Of a DNA stretch of 64,000 nt, positions 1 to 8,591 are shown in pieces (within the stretch, counting starts at the first letter, position 1; each line of letters opens with the position of its first letter). The stretch comes from Limimaricola cinnabarinus (lineage in GTDB: Bacteria > Pseudomonadota > Alphaproteobacteria > Rhodobacterales > Rhodobacteraceae), in contig NZ_KZ304957.1 of assembly GCF_002723615.1 (NCBI RefSeq), positions 62,001 to 126,000 on the forward strand. The letters are read 5' to 3'. A program made the translations under genes and the position numbers. The notes under the pieces were generated by a model, which worked only from the letters and a program-made list of their open reading frames with translations, was not told where the DNA came from and searched no databases.

Positions 1-653
1 GGCAGGCCTGGCGGGATCGGTGGGAGGAATTCGACCACGGCGGTGCCGGGGCGGCGCAGCACGCCGCGGCGGGGCCAGAACAGCCCGACATTGCAGGCCA
101 CGGGCACGCAGGGCTGGTTCAGCTCGCGGTAGATGGCGGCGGTGCCGGTCTTGTAGGGCGCATGGACGCCCGGCGCGAGCCGCGTGCCCTGCGGGTAGAT
201 GATGAGCTGGCCGGGATCGTCGCGGCCCGCGCGCACCTCGACCATCATCTTCTTGATGGCCGCGCCGCGCTTGCCGCGATCGACCGGCACGCAGCCCATG
301 CGCAGCGCGATCTGGCCCAGCACCGGCGCATAGACCAGCTCCTTCTTCATGATGAAGCGGCCGCGCGGCACGGAGCCGTAGATCATGATGATGTCGAGAA
401 AGCTCTGATGCTTGGCGGCGACCATCACCTCGCCCTCGGGCGGCGTGCCGCGCACTTCGGTCCTGAGCCCCAGAAGCACCCGCGCCAGCCAGCGCACGAA
501 GCGGCACCATGTATGGGCGGCGGCGACGGCGCCGTCGCGGCTCATGATCGCCCAAGGCGTATAGGCGAGCCCGATCGGCAGCATCGCGGCGTAGATCACG
601 CCGCTGAACAGCAGGCTGCGCAGCCAGCGCCAGCCGTAAGCCAGCCCGCTCAT
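1..653 (-). CDS. plsC: 1-acyl-sn-glycerol-3-phosphate acyltransferase (partial, C-terminus outside window)
   Basis: Inner-membrane acyltransferase that converts lysophosphatidic acid to phosphatidic acid in phospholipid synthesis. Translating the minus strand from the ATG at 653 gives a reading frame open to the window edge, beginning MSGLAYGWRWLRSLLFSG, with a hydrophobic N-terminal segment. The family motifs are visible: HQSFLD (the HX4D catalytic box), a later PVDRG, and YPQGTR, a variant of the usual EGTR substrate-binding box. The start overlaps the ftsX stop by ATGA, so it is probably translationally coupled to ftsEX. The end of the protein lies beyond base 1. Confidence 0.9.
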   Translation of the reverse strand, partial: MSGLAYGWRWLRSLLFSGVIYAAMLPIGLAYTPWAIMSRDGAVAAAHTWCRFVRWLARVLLGLRTEVRGTPPEGEVMVAAKHQSFLDIIMIYGSVPRGRFIMKKELVYAPVLGQIALRMGCVPVDRGKRGAAIKKMMVEVRAGRDDPGQLIIYPQGTRLAPGVHAPYKTGTAAIYRELNQPCVPVACNVGLFWPRRGVLRRPGTAVVEFLPPIPPGL

Positions 654-1558
654 GACTGTCGCTCCAGCATCCGCCGCGCCGCCATGCGCGTGGCGGCAAA
701 GGCCACGGCGGCGGCGAGCGGCGGGATCGGCAGCAGCCACAGCCAGTCCGCCCCGGCAAGGCCGATGCCGGTCAGGAAGCTGTCGGTGCCCCGCGCCGCG
801 CCGGGCAGCAGCGCCAGAAGCACCCCGCCCGCGAGCGTCCCCGCCGCCGCACCGGTGAGCGCGCGCAGCGTGAAGCGGCGCACGAAGGCGCGGGTGATGT
901 AGGCGTCGCGCGCGCCGACCAGCCGCAGCACCCGGATCACCTGTGCATTGGCCGAGAGCGCCGATTGCGCGGCCAGCGTGATCATCGCCGCCGTCGAGGC
1001 GCCGATCAGCAGGATCGCCAGCGCGCCCAGCGCGCGCAGCCGCCCGGCAGCGGCGACGAGCGGCTCGCGCCAGCGGGTGTGATCGTCGAGCACCGCGCCG
1101 GGCACCTCGGCCTGAAGCCGGGCGCGCAGGCCCGTGGCGTCATAGCCGTCGCCCTCTTCCTCGATCTCGATCAGCTGCGGGATCGGCAGCGCGTCGAGCG
1201 GCAGATCCGGTCCGAACCACGGGGTCAGCAAGGCCTGTTCCTCTTCTTCGGTCAGGGCGCGCGCCCGGGCGATGCCCGGCGTGGTGCGCAGCACGTCGAG
1301 CGCGGCGGCGGTCTGGGCCGCCAGCTGTTCGGCGGGGGCCGAGATCCTGAGCGTCGAGGTCTGCGCCAGCTCCTCGCCCCAGCGCGCGGCCAGCCGGCCG
1401 GTGGCCAGCGACAGCGCCAGCGCGAAGACCGTCAGCAGCGCCATGGCGGCGGCGGTGAACAGCGTCAGCCGCGCGGTGAAGCCGGTGGGCGGCACGGTGC
1501 GGTCGGCCTGCACGTCACCGGCGAGAAAGGACAGCGCCTGCCAAGCCGCGCGCTTCAC
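650..1558 (-). CDS. ftsX: Cell division protein FtsX (ABC transporter permease)
   Basis: Membrane partner of FtsE. FtsEX couples ATP hydrolysis at the division septum to activation of periplasmic peptidoglycan hydrolases. The 302-residue protein has the family layout: a cytoplasmic N-terminus, a first membrane helix near residues 30-50 (LTLFTAAAMALLTVFALALS), a periplasmic domain of about 120 residues, and three helices in the C-terminal half. Its ATG overlaps the ftsE stop (ATGA) and its stop overlaps the plsC start, giving a tight ftsE-ftsX-plsC unit. FtsX proteins are poorly conserved, but the neighbour ftsE and the topology make the call firm. Confidence 0.92.
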   Translation of the reverse strand: MKRAAWQALSFLAGDVQADRTVPPTGFTARLTLFTAAAMALLTVFALALSLATGRLAARWGEELAQTSTLRISAPAEQLAAQTAAALDVLRTTPGIARARALTEEEEQALLTPWFGPDLPLDALPIPQLIEIEEEGDGYDATGLRARLQAEVPGAVLDDHTRWREPLVAAAGRLRALGALAILLIGASTAAMITLAAQSALSANAQVIRVLRLVGARDAYITRAFVRRFTLRALTGAAAGTLAGGVLLALLPGAARGTDSFLTGIGLAGADWLWLLPIPPLAAAVAFAATRMAARRMLERQS

Positions 1559-2229
1559 AGCTCGGCCCCCGCGGCGATGAGCTGTCGGTCCTTGAGCCTG
1601 AGCGTGCGCACCGCGACCTGCGCCTTGGCGCTGCGGATCAGGTTCATGTCATGGGTGGCGATCAGCACCGCCTTGCCCATGCGGTTGAGCTCCACCAGCA
1701 GCGCCAGCAGGCGCTGCGACATGTCCCAGTCGACATTGCCGGTGGGCTCGTCGGCGATGATCACCTCGGGCGACATGATGACCGCGCGGGCCAGCGCCGC
1801 GCGCTGCCGCTCGCCGCCCGACAGCTCGGGCGGGCGGCGCTTTGCGTGGCGGGTGAGGCCGACCCAGGCCAGCAGATCGGGCAGGTAGGCCTCGGCCTCC
1901 TGGTGCCGCCCGGCGACGGTGAGTGGCAGCGCCACGTTGTCGGTCAGCGGCAGATGATCGAGAAACTGGCAGTCCTGATGCACCACGCCGATGCGGCGGC
2001 GGTTGAGCGCGAGCCCGTCGCGCGCCATGCCGGTGGTGTCCTCGCCCCAGAGCGCCACGGCGCCCGAGGTCGGCACGAGATCGCCGTAGCACAGCTTCAG
2101 CAGCGTCGTCTTGCCCGCCCCCGAGGGGCCGGTGAGGAAGTGGAACGACCCCGGCGCGAGCGACAGCGACAGGCCGGAGAACAATTCTCCGCCGCCATAA
2201 CTATAGGCCACGTCCCGAAGTTCGATCAC
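1555..2229 (-). CDS. ftsE: Cell division ATP-binding protein FtsE
   Basis: ABC ATPase of the FtsEX complex. It shows Walker A (GPSGAGKTT), the signature LSGGERQRAALARA, Walker B with catalytic Glu (VIIADEPTGN) and the switch His (ATHD). I place the start at the GTG at 2229, giving VIELRDVAYSYGGG and 224 residues, the usual FtsE length. A G-rich Shine-Dalgarno (GGGGGCAGCAG) lies just upstream. A longer frame from 2295 exists, but its extra N-terminus resembles no ABC ATPase. It is divergent from the zinc-ribbon gene at 2393, with 163 bases between the starts for promoters in both directions. Confidence 0.95.
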   Translation of the reverse strand: MIELRDVAYSYGGGELFSGLSLSLAPGSFHFLTGPSGAGKTTLLKLCYGDLVPTSGAVALWGEDTTGMARDGLALNRRRIGVVHQDCQFLDHLPLTDNVALPLTVAGRHQEAEAYLPDLLAWVGLTRHAKRRPPELSGGERQRAALARAVIMSPEVIIADEPTGNVDWDMSQRLLALLVELNRMGKAVLIATHDMNLIRSAKAQVAVRTLRLKDRQLIAAGAEL

Positions 2230-2392
2230 CTGCTGCCCCCTGTTGCGTCTCCCTTCTGCCCGAGCCGGGCCGGGGTTGCAATTGCAGCGCTGCATCAGGC
2301 CGCGCGGCGCGGATGCGCGCGTTCTTGGCGCGGGGCAATGGGGCCGCTAGGTTGATCGCGCAGTGGCCGCCGGGCGCGAAGGGAAGAAACGG

Positions 2393-4201
2393 ATGCGATT
2401 GACCTGCCCGAATTGCGGTGCCCAGTACGAGGTGACGCGCGATGCCGTTCCGCCCGAGGGGCGCGACGTGCAATGCTCGAATTGCGGGGTGACGTGGCTT
2501 GCCACGCCGGTGCCCGAGGCGGAGGCCGGGACGGATGCGCCCGCCGCGCCCGCGCCGCGCAGCACGATCACGCCCGAGATCGCGGAGATCCTGCGCGCCG
2601 AGGCCGAGCGCGAGGCCGCCGCCCGCCGCCGCGCCGCCGCGCCGCCAGCCGCGGAGACCGCTTCCGAGCCCATGCCCGAGTCCGAGCCCGAGCTGGACCG
2701 CGCGCTTGACGCGGCACCGGAGGCGGAGTTCGAAGCCGAAGCCGAAGCCGAAGCCGAAGCCGAAGCCGAAGCCGAAGCCGAAGCTGAAGCTGAAGCCGAA
2801 GCTGCGCCCGCCTTCGATGACGCGCCGGATGCCGTGCCTGATGGGGCGGAAGACTCCAGCTTCGCCGATGGCGAAGAGACGGGGGTGGCGGATCAGCCTG
2901 CCGCCGCGGCCGATGATCCGAAGGATCATGACCGGCCCGAGGCCATGCAGCCGGCTGAACAGCCTGCTTCGGCCCCGCCCCGGCAGGAGGCCGATCTCGC
3001 GGCGTTCGGGCAGGGGAGCGCTCCGGCATCCTCCGATCTGGACAGCCGGTCCATGCCGATCGGGGATGGTGAGGCGGCAGCGCCCGCTCCGGCGCGGTTC
3101 GATCCTTTCGAAGAGACCGACGAGGACGAGGCGGAGATCGATTTCGAGGCGGTCACGCCCGACCGTCCGCGCACCGGCCCCGATGCGCCGCGCATCGACA
3201 GCCGCGACCTTTGGGAAGAGGAGGAGGACGAGGCGGATTCGGATTTCGAGCGCCTGCTGCGCGGCGAAAGGCTCGAGGCGGAGGCCGACCCGGATGCGCC
3301 CGCGCGGCAGGCCGATCTCGAAGCCTTGCAAGGGGCAGCCGCGCCGGCCCCCGGTGGCCTTGCCGACCTCGAGGACGCGCCCGCCGAGGGCGGGGTGCCG
3401 CAAGAGGATACGCCTTCTGCGTCGCAGCCCGAGGCCTTCGCGCCATCGGGCGAGGCCGCGCCCCATGACGACAGGATCGACGACGATCTCGACGATCCGG
3501 CGCTGATGGCCAGCCTTTCGGCCGAAGAGCCGGATGAGCCGCCCCGACCGCCCGAGGAGGCTGCGCCCTTCGAGCCGATGCCGCGGGAGGAACGGGATGC
3601 CGGGGTCGCGCCCGATGAGTGGGCGGCGCGGAGCGAATGGGCCGAAGCGGAGGACATTCGCGATTCGGATGTCGCCCAGACTGACGGGACCGACGCGACC
3701 GATGAGATGATCGAGGCGGGCGATGAGAGCGCGCGCGATCGCGAGGTCGCGCGCGAGACGCCTGATCGCGCAGCCATGCACGAGATTCCCGACCGCGCGG
3801 CCACGCGTGAGGCCCCCGCCGCGGCGGATGAAACGGCCTTGCACGAGGCCGCGCGGCAGCGCGCGAGCGTGGCCGCGGCCTCGACCGGCGCGGTGACGCG
3901 GCGCGACCTGCTGCCCGATATCGAGGAGATCAATTCCAGCCTGCGCAGCACCGCGATGCGCGGCCCGGCGCATCGCGTGGCCGAGCCCGGCGACATGCGC
4001 CGCGGCCGCGGCTTTCGGCTCGGCTTCGGCACGGCGCTGCTGATCGCGGCGGCGCTGGTGCTGATCTATGCCAATGCCGGGGGGATCGGCGCGGCGCTGC
4101 CGCCGCTGGCCGGCCCGCTCGATGCCTTTGCCGGCTGGGTCGACACGCTGCGCGCCGGGCTCGACGCCTGGCTGCGCGGGCTGCTCGCGGCGCTGGGCTG
4201 A
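2393..4201 (+). CDS. Zinc-ribbon (MJ0042-type) membrane protein with long acidic low-complexity region
   Basis: A 602-residue protein of unknown precise role. Residues 1-35 form an MJ0042-type zinc ribbon (MRLTCPNCGAQYEV then VQCSNCGVTW, two CxxC pairs), common at the N-terminus of alphaproteobacterial proteins. A very long acidic, proline- and alanine-rich region follows, including twelve Glu-Ala dipeptides, and one membrane helix lies near the C-terminus (GTALLIAAALVLIYA). I start at the ATG at 2393, which has GGGAAG upstream; the GTG at 2363 would add ten residues before the ribbon. The topology suggests a cytoplasmic disordered domain tethered to the inner membrane. The central region is compositionally biased, so function cannot be inferred from it. 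Confidence 0.8.
   Translation: MRLTCPNCGAQYEVTRDAVPPEGRDVQCSNCGVTWLATPVPEAEAGTDAPAAPAPRSTITPEIAEILRAEAEREAAARRRAAAPPAAETASEPMPESEPELDRALDAAPEAEFEAEAEAEAEAEAEAEAEAEAEAEAAPAFDDAPDAVPDGAEDSSFADGEETGVADQPAAAADDPKDHDRPEAMQPAEQPASAPPRQEADLAAFGQGSAPASSDLDSRSMPIGDGEAAAPAPARFDPFEETDEDEAEIDFEAVTPDRPRTGPDAPRIDSRDLWEEEEDEADSDFERLLRGERLEAEADPDAPARQADLEALQGAAAPAPGGLADLEDAPAEGGVPQEDTPSASQPEAFAPSGEAAPHDDRIDDDLDDPALMASLSAEEPDEPPRPPEEAAPFEPMPREERDAGVAPDEWAARSEWAEAEDIRDSDVAQTDGTDATDEMIEAGDESARDREVARETPDRAAMHEIPDRAATREAPAAADETALHEAARQRASVAAASTGAVTRRDLLPDIEEINSSLRSTAMRGPAHRVAEPGDMRRGRGFRLGFGTALLIAAALVLIYANAGGIGAALPPLAGPLDAFAGWVDTLRAGLDAWLRGLLAALG
2732..2803 (+). repeat. Hexanucleotide tandem repeat (GAAGCC/T)x12
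   Basis: Twelve consecutive in-frame hexamers. The first eight and the eleventh are GAAGCC; units 9, 10 and 12 are GAAGCT. They encode (Glu-Ala)x12 inside the zinc-ribbon membrane protein. The unit length is a multiple of three, so slippage would change protein length without shifting the frame. Confidence 0.95.
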
Positions 4202-4214
4202 CCGGACTGCGCGG

Positions 4215-6716
4215 TCAGAACAGGTCGAGCAGGCGTTCGAGGTAGTCGCGCTCGGCCTGCGGGCGCTCGCGCTCGGCGGCGCGGCGGCGGATCTCGCCCA
4301 GGAGTTCCTCGGCGCGCCTTGTCGGGTCGGTGCCGTCGATCATCTCGCCTTCGCTGCCCGGCCCGCCCTGTTCGGCGCTGTCGCGCCCCAGCGGATCGCG
4401 CCCGCCGCCCGCGCCGGGCTGTGCGCCCTCGCGCGTGCCTTGCGCCTCGTTCCCTTCGTTCCGGGCCAGCGCCTGGCCCAGCTCGCGCGCGGCACCACGC
4501 AGCGCCTCGGTCGCCTCGGCCTGCCGGTCGATCGCCCCGGCGAGATCGTCGCGGCGCAGCGCCTCCTCGGCCTCGTCCATCGCGCGGCCGGCCCGGTCGA
4601 GCGCCTCGCCCGCGCGCTCGGCCGCTTCGCCGTCGAGCCGGGGCAGGGCGCCGCGCTGGCGGGCCAGCTCGTCGCGCAGCGCCTGTTGCCGGTCCGCGAG
4701 GCTGCCCGCGCCGTCTTGCCCGTCCCGCGCCCCGCCGCCCGGCTCGTCCTGGCTTCCCGGTTGCCCCGGCTGTCCTTGTCCGGCTTGTCCCTGCCCCGGC
4801 TGGCCCTGGCCCCGGTTCTGCCCGGGGTCGCGGCCGTTGAAGCGGTCCTGCAGATCGCGGAACGCCTCGTCGGACAGCTCCTGCTGGTCGCGCAGCGTGT
4901 CCTGCAGCTCCTGCATCGAGCGCTGGCCCGGCGTGCCCGGCCCCGCGCCGCCTTCGCCCTGCGCCACCTGCAGGTTCTCCATCATCCGGTTGAGCTGCTC
5001 CATCAGCTCGGCCGCCTCGGCCATCCGGCCTTCTTCCATCAGCTCCTGGATCCGGTCCATCAGCGCCTGCAGCTCGTCCTGCGTGACCTGCATGCTGTCG
5101 TTCTGCCCGGTCTGGGGCTCATCGAGCCCGTCCTCGGCGGGCTGCGCGTCCTGCGCCAGCATCGACAGGTAATCGTCGGTCGCGGCGCGCAGCTCGTCCA
5201 TCAGCTCGGCGATCTCGTCCGCGCTCGCCCCGTCGCGCATCGCCTGCGCCAGCCGCTCCTGCGCGCGGCGCAGCCGCTCGCGCGCATCGGCGAGCGTGCC
5301 GTCTTCGAGCTGCACCGCCAGCTCCCACAGCGCCTGCGCGATCTCCTCCTGCGCCTCGGGCGCGAGCCCGCCGGGCGCGCGGTGCAGCCGGTCGAGGCGG
5401 CGCAGCGCCACGCGCAGCCGCAGATAGGTCGCCCGGTCGGGAAACACCGCCTCGGGCCGGTGCGACACGGCGCGCAGCAGGTCGACCACCCGGCCCGCAT
5501 TGTCGCGCGACCACAGAAGATCGCGCCGCTGCTCGGCCACGGCGCGGGCCACCGGCTGAAAGAAGCGCCGGCCCGGCAGCACCGTCGGATAGGGCTGCGA
5601 CGCGCCGCTCTGCCCGGCGGCATCGGTCACCTCCAGCGTGATCCGCACCGGCATGTTGGCGAAGGGGTGCTGCGAGAAATCGCCCGACAGCACCTCCTCG
5701 ATCTCGCGCCGGTCGCCGGTGAAGGGCACCGGCAGGTCGACCGTGAGCGGTTCGCGCGGATCGGGGGCGGTGGAGAGACCATGGCGCCGCTCGACCGCCT
5801 CCGCGTCGAGCGCGATCGAGGCGGTGCCCGAGACCACGCCGTGATCGTCGCCGGCGCGAAAGGGCAGGGCGGCCTGGCCCAGCCCGACGGTCTCCAAGGG
5901 CCCGGCCACCGAGACCTCGGGCGGTGCATCCGGGATCGCCTCGACCTGCCAGGCCGCGCCGCCCGGCCCGTCGATGGCGATCTGCCCGTCATGGTTGACG
6001 GTGAAGCTCTGGCGCGGCTCGGAGGCGGCGGGCAGCTCGCCGGTGCGCCCCGAGACCGTTTCCGACAGGGTCAGCGCGCCGACCTTGCCATAGAGCCGCA
6101 CGGTGATGGTGCTGCCCTCGGGCACCGCGAGGGGGCCGGGCGGCTGGTCGGGCAGGTAGAGCACGGGCCGGTCGGTATGGGCGGGCGGCTCAACCCAGCC
6201 CTCCCAGACCGGCCCCTGCGCCAAAGCGCCGCCGCCATCGGGCGCGAGCGCGGTGACGCTGCCCAGCCGCCAGACCGATCCGAAGAGAAGCGCCGTGACC
6301 AGAAACAGCAGCGCGATGTAGCGCAGGCCGAACGGGTCGCGTGCGGCAAGGCGCAGGTTCGGGCGGGCGGGGGGCGCGTTTTCGCTGCGCGCGCGCATCC
6401 GCTCCAGATGCGCGGCCCAGAGCGCCTCGGAGCCCGCATCGCCGCGCCCCGTCGCCTGCGCATCGCTGAGCGCCGAGACGGGGCGTCCCGGCAGGCTGCG
6501 GTCGAGCCGGTCGAGCGCTTCGGCGCGCGAGGGCCAGCGAAACCGCCACAGCCCCCAGCCGAGCCCGGCCAGCGCGCCCAGGATCGCCAGCACCGCCCAG
6601 CCCCAGAAGGCTTCGACCGGCAGCCGGTCCTGCCAGCCCGCGATCAGCGGCGCCAGCGCCAGCGCCAGCACCGTCCAGAGCGGCCAGAAGGCGCGCAGCA
6701 GCCGTTCGGCCACCAT
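4215..6716 (-). CDS. TIGR02302 family (DUF4175) membrane protein
   Basis: Large alphaproteobacterial inner-membrane protein of unknown function. The 833 residues from the first ATG start with two close hydrophobic segments (VLALALAPLIAG and AVLAILGALAGLGWGLW), a third near residue 130, a beta-rich periplasmic-like region, then a long helical, Gln/Glu-rich C-terminal half with a Gly-Gln-Pro low-complexity stretch. The ATG at 6716 has no Shine-Dalgarno, and homology-like sequence (LRRPAALTRAG) continues upstream in frame. The only upstream in-frame start-like codons are CTG; the one at 6800 has GGAGAG nine bases before it. The true N-terminus is therefore probably up to 28 residues longer. It lies downstream of lysA on the same strand. 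Confidence 0.82.
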   Translation of the reverse strand: MVAERLLRAFWPLWTVLALALAPLIAGWQDRLPVEAFWGWAVLAILGALAGLGWGLWRFRWPSRAEALDRLDRSLPGRPVSALSDAQATGRGDAGSEALWAAHLERMRARSENAPPARPNLRLAARDPFGLRYIALLFLVTALLFGSVWRLGSVTALAPDGGGALAQGPVWEGWVEPPAHTDRPVLYLPDQPPGPLAVPEGSTITVRLYGKVGALTLSETVSGRTGELPAASEPRQSFTVNHDGQIAIDGPGGAAWQVEAIPDAPPEVSVAGPLETVGLGQAALPFRAGDDHGVVSGTASIALDAEAVERRHGLSTAPDPREPLTVDLPVPFTGDRREIEEVLSGDFSQHPFANMPVRITLEVTDAAGQSGASQPYPTVLPGRRFFQPVARAVAEQRRDLLWSRDNAGRVVDLLRAVSHRPEAVFPDRATYLRLRVALRRLDRLHRAPGGLAPEAQEEIAQALWELAVQLEDGTLADARERLRRAQERLAQAMRDGASADEIAELMDELRAATDDYLSMLAQDAQPAEDGLDEPQTGQNDSMQVTQDELQALMDRIQELMEEGRMAEAAELMEQLNRMMENLQVAQGEGGAGPGTPGQRSMQELQDTLRDQQELSDEAFRDLQDRFNGRDPGQNRGQGQPGQGQAGQGQPGQPGSQDEPGGGARDGQDGAGSLADRQQALRDELARQRGALPRLDGEAAERAGEALDRAGRAMDEAEEALRRDDLAGAIDRQAEATEALRGAARELGQALARNEGNEAQGTREGAQPGAGGGRDPLGRDSAEQGGPGSEGEMIDGTDPTRRAEELLGEIRRRAAERERPQAERDYLERLLDLF

Positions 6717-6816
6717 CCCGGCGCGGGTCAGCGCGGCGGGGCGTCTCAGATGCGACAGGGGATCGCGGGGCTCGGTCAGGGCGCGGGTGCTCCGGGACAG
6801 GTGGCGGCTCTCTCCA

Positions 6817-8082
6817 TCATAGCCATTCGGGGATGCTATCGCGCGCGATCATCTCCTCATAGCTCGGCCTGCGGCGGATAACCGCGAATTGATCGCCCCT
6901 GACGAGAACTTCGGGGATCAGCGGGCGGGCGTTGTATTCGCTCGCCATCACCGCGCCGTAGGCCCCGGCCGCGCGGAAGGCGACGAGGTCGCCCTCGGAC
7001 ACCGGCGGCAGGTCGCGCGCGCGGGCGAAGGTATCGCCGGTCTCGCAGACCGGGCCGACGATGTCCCACGGCTTGGTCTCGGCCCCGGCCTCGGGCTCGA
7101 CCACGGGGACGATGTCGTGATGCGCGTCATACATCGAGGGGCGCACGAGATCGTTCATCGCGGCGTCGAGAATGAGGAAATCCCGGCCCTCGCCGGATTT
7201 GGCATAGATCACCCGGCTGATCAGCAGCCCGGCATTGCCCGCCACCAGCCGCCCCGGCTCGATCTCGATCTCGCAGCCCAGATGGCCGACCGTGCGCCGG
7301 ATCAGCGCGCCGTAATCGAAGGGCAGGGGCGGGGCCTCGTTGATCCGCTCATAGGGAATGCCAAGCCCGCCGCCGAGATCGAGTCGGCGGATGTCGTGGC
7401 CCTCGGCGCGCAAGATTTCGGTCAACTCGGCCACCTTGGTGAAGGCCGCCTCGAAGGGGGCAAGCTCGGTCAGCTGGCTGCCGATATGCACGTCGATGCC
7501 GATCACCTCGATGCCGGGCAGCCGGGCCGCCATGGCATAGACCTCGCGGGCGCGTGCGATCGGGATGCCGAACTTGTTCTCGGACTTGCCGGTGGCGATC
7601 TTGGCATGGGTCTTGGCGTCGACATCGGGGTTCACCCGGATGGTGATCGGCGCGGTCGCGCCCATCGCGCTCGCCACGTCCGACAGCGCCAGAAGCTCGC
7701 GCTCGCTCTCGACGTTGAACTGGCGGATGCCGCCTTCGAGCGCCATGCGCATTTCCTGCCGCGTCTTGCCGACGCCGGAAAAGACGATACGCTCGCCCGG
7801 CACGCCCGCGGCGCGGGCGCGGGCGTATTCGCCACCAGAGACGATATCCATGCCCGCCCCGGCCTCGCCCAGAAGCTTGAGCACCGCGACGTTGCCGAGG
7901 GATTTCACCGCGAAGCAGACGAGATGCGGCAACCCGTCGAGCGCCTCCTCGAACAGCTTGAGATGCCGCAGCAGGGTCGCGGCGGAGTAGACATAGACCG
8001 GCGTGCCGACCTCGGCCACGATCTCGGAGAGGGCGACGTCCTCGGCCATCAGCTGGCCGTTGCGATAGAGGAAATGGTCCAA
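6817..8082 (-). CDS. lysA: Diaminopimelate decarboxylase
   Basis: Last step of lysine synthesis: meso-diaminopimelate to L-lysine plus CO2, with PLP as cofactor. The 421 residues show the fold-III decarboxylase layout, an N-terminal alanine-racemase-like barrel and a C-terminal beta domain. The PLP lysine is in CFAVKSLGN near residue 60. HIGSQ, the glycine-rich GGGLGIPY and the late CETGDTFA active-site motif are all present. It stands downstream of argH, a small lipoprotein gene and a DUF2834 gene on the same strand, so lysine and arginine end steps may share a transcript. Confidence 0.97.
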   Translation of the reverse strand: MDHFLYRNGQLMAEDVALSEIVAEVGTPVYVYSAATLLRHLKLFEEALDGLPHLVCFAVKSLGNVAVLKLLGEAGAGMDIVSGGEYARARAAGVPGERIVFSGVGKTRQEMRMALEGGIRQFNVESERELLALSDVASAMGATAPITIRVNPDVDAKTHAKIATGKSENKFGIPIARAREVYAMAARLPGIEVIGIDVHIGSQLTELAPFEAAFTKVAELTEILRAEGHDIRRLDLGGGLGIPYERINEAPPLPFDYGALIRRTVGHLGCEIEIEPGRLVAGNAGLLISRVIYAKSGEGRDFLILDAAMNDLVRPSMYDAHHDIVPVVEPEAGAETKPWDIVGPVCETGDTFARARDLPPVSEGDLVAFRAAGAYGAVMASEYNARPLIPEVLVRGDQFAVIRRRPSYEEMIARDSIPEWL

Positions 8083-8160
8083 GGTCTGGGCTCCGCTGGC
8101 ATGGGTCGGTCGCGTCTTAGCAGATCGCGCCGCGATCCCAAGCCCCGCCGCGGCCGGGGC

Positions 8161-8466
8161 TCAGAGCGGGCGGGTGCGCAGAAAGAGGTAGAGCGGCAGG
8201 CCGCAGCCGACGCCGATAAGGAATGTCGCCGGAATCGCGGCCAGCGCCTCCCAGTTGCGGCGCACGCGCACCTCCGAGAGAATCCACAACGTTAGCGCCA
8301 CGGCGGCGATGGTCGCGTCCCACATCAGCCCGGTGGTGGCCGGGTTGGCGCGCCAGGCCGCGAAGAGGCCCGACCAGGAATAGCCGTTCTGTGCGAACCA
8401 GACGATGAACCAGCGCATCGGGTGCAGCGCGCCCCAGATGGCGAGCGCCAGCCAGACCCACCTCAC
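8161..8466 (-). CDS. DUF2834 domain membrane protein
   Basis: A 101-residue integral membrane protein with three hydrophobic segments: the N-terminus (VWLALAIWGALHP), the middle (WDATIAAVALTLWILSEV) and the end (ALAAIPATFLIGVGCGLPLYLFL). This matches the DUF2834 pattern, including the WDxxI...W region; its function is unknown. The start is the GTG at 8466, overlapping the stop of the small lipoprotein gene as GTGA. Seventy-eight bases separate it from lysA. Its place between the lipoprotein gene and lysA is unusual compared with the direct lipoprotein-lysA pairing seen in many proteobacteria. Confidence 0.75.
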   Translation of the reverse strand: MRWVWLALAIWGALHPMRWFIVWFAQNGYSWSGLFAAWRANPATTGLMWDATIAAVALTLWILSEVRVRRNWEALAAIPATFLIGVGCGLPLYLFLRTRPL

Positions 8467-8591
8467 GGCGCGGCCCCGAGCCGGCGATCCGTCTCGGTCT
8501 CGCCATAGTCCAGCACCGCGCCGGGGGCCTGCGGCGCGCCGCCCGCGCCGCAGCCCGCCAGAAGCGCCAATGCCAGAAGCGCGAACCTCAC
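8463..8591 (-). CDS. Small lipoprotein, 42 residues, LptM/LppL-like
   Basis: A very short gene starting at the GTG at 8591, overlapping the argH stop (GTGA), and ending at the TGA that overlaps the DUF2834 start. The product begins [18 protein letters not shown]: a basic N-terminus, a hydrophobic core and a lipobox LAGC, with Cys14 as the lipidation site. The mature protein is only 29 residues, Gly/Pro-rich at first and acidic later. Tiny lipoproteins beside lysA (LppL in Pseudomonas) or dapF (LptM/YifL in E. coli, which stabilises the LptD translocon) fit this size and place. Homology to LptM is my inference from length, lipobox and neighbourhood; the short CGxxGP-like motif is only loosely matched (CGAGGAP). 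Confidence 0.75.
   Translation of the reverse strand: MRFALLALALLAGCGAGGAPQAPGAVLDYGETETDRRLGAAP

Noticed and set aside
2732-2803. Hexamer repeat considered as CRISPR or minisatellite
   Set aside because: Units are contiguous, six bases, in frame and without spacers; it is a coding microsatellite.
4068-6881. 937-residue open frame on the plus strand opposite the TIGR02302 gene
   Set aside because: Its composition (Arg/Ala/Leu/Gln-rich, no domains) is that of an antisense shadow in GC-rich DNA, and the minus-strand protein has clear membrane and family features.
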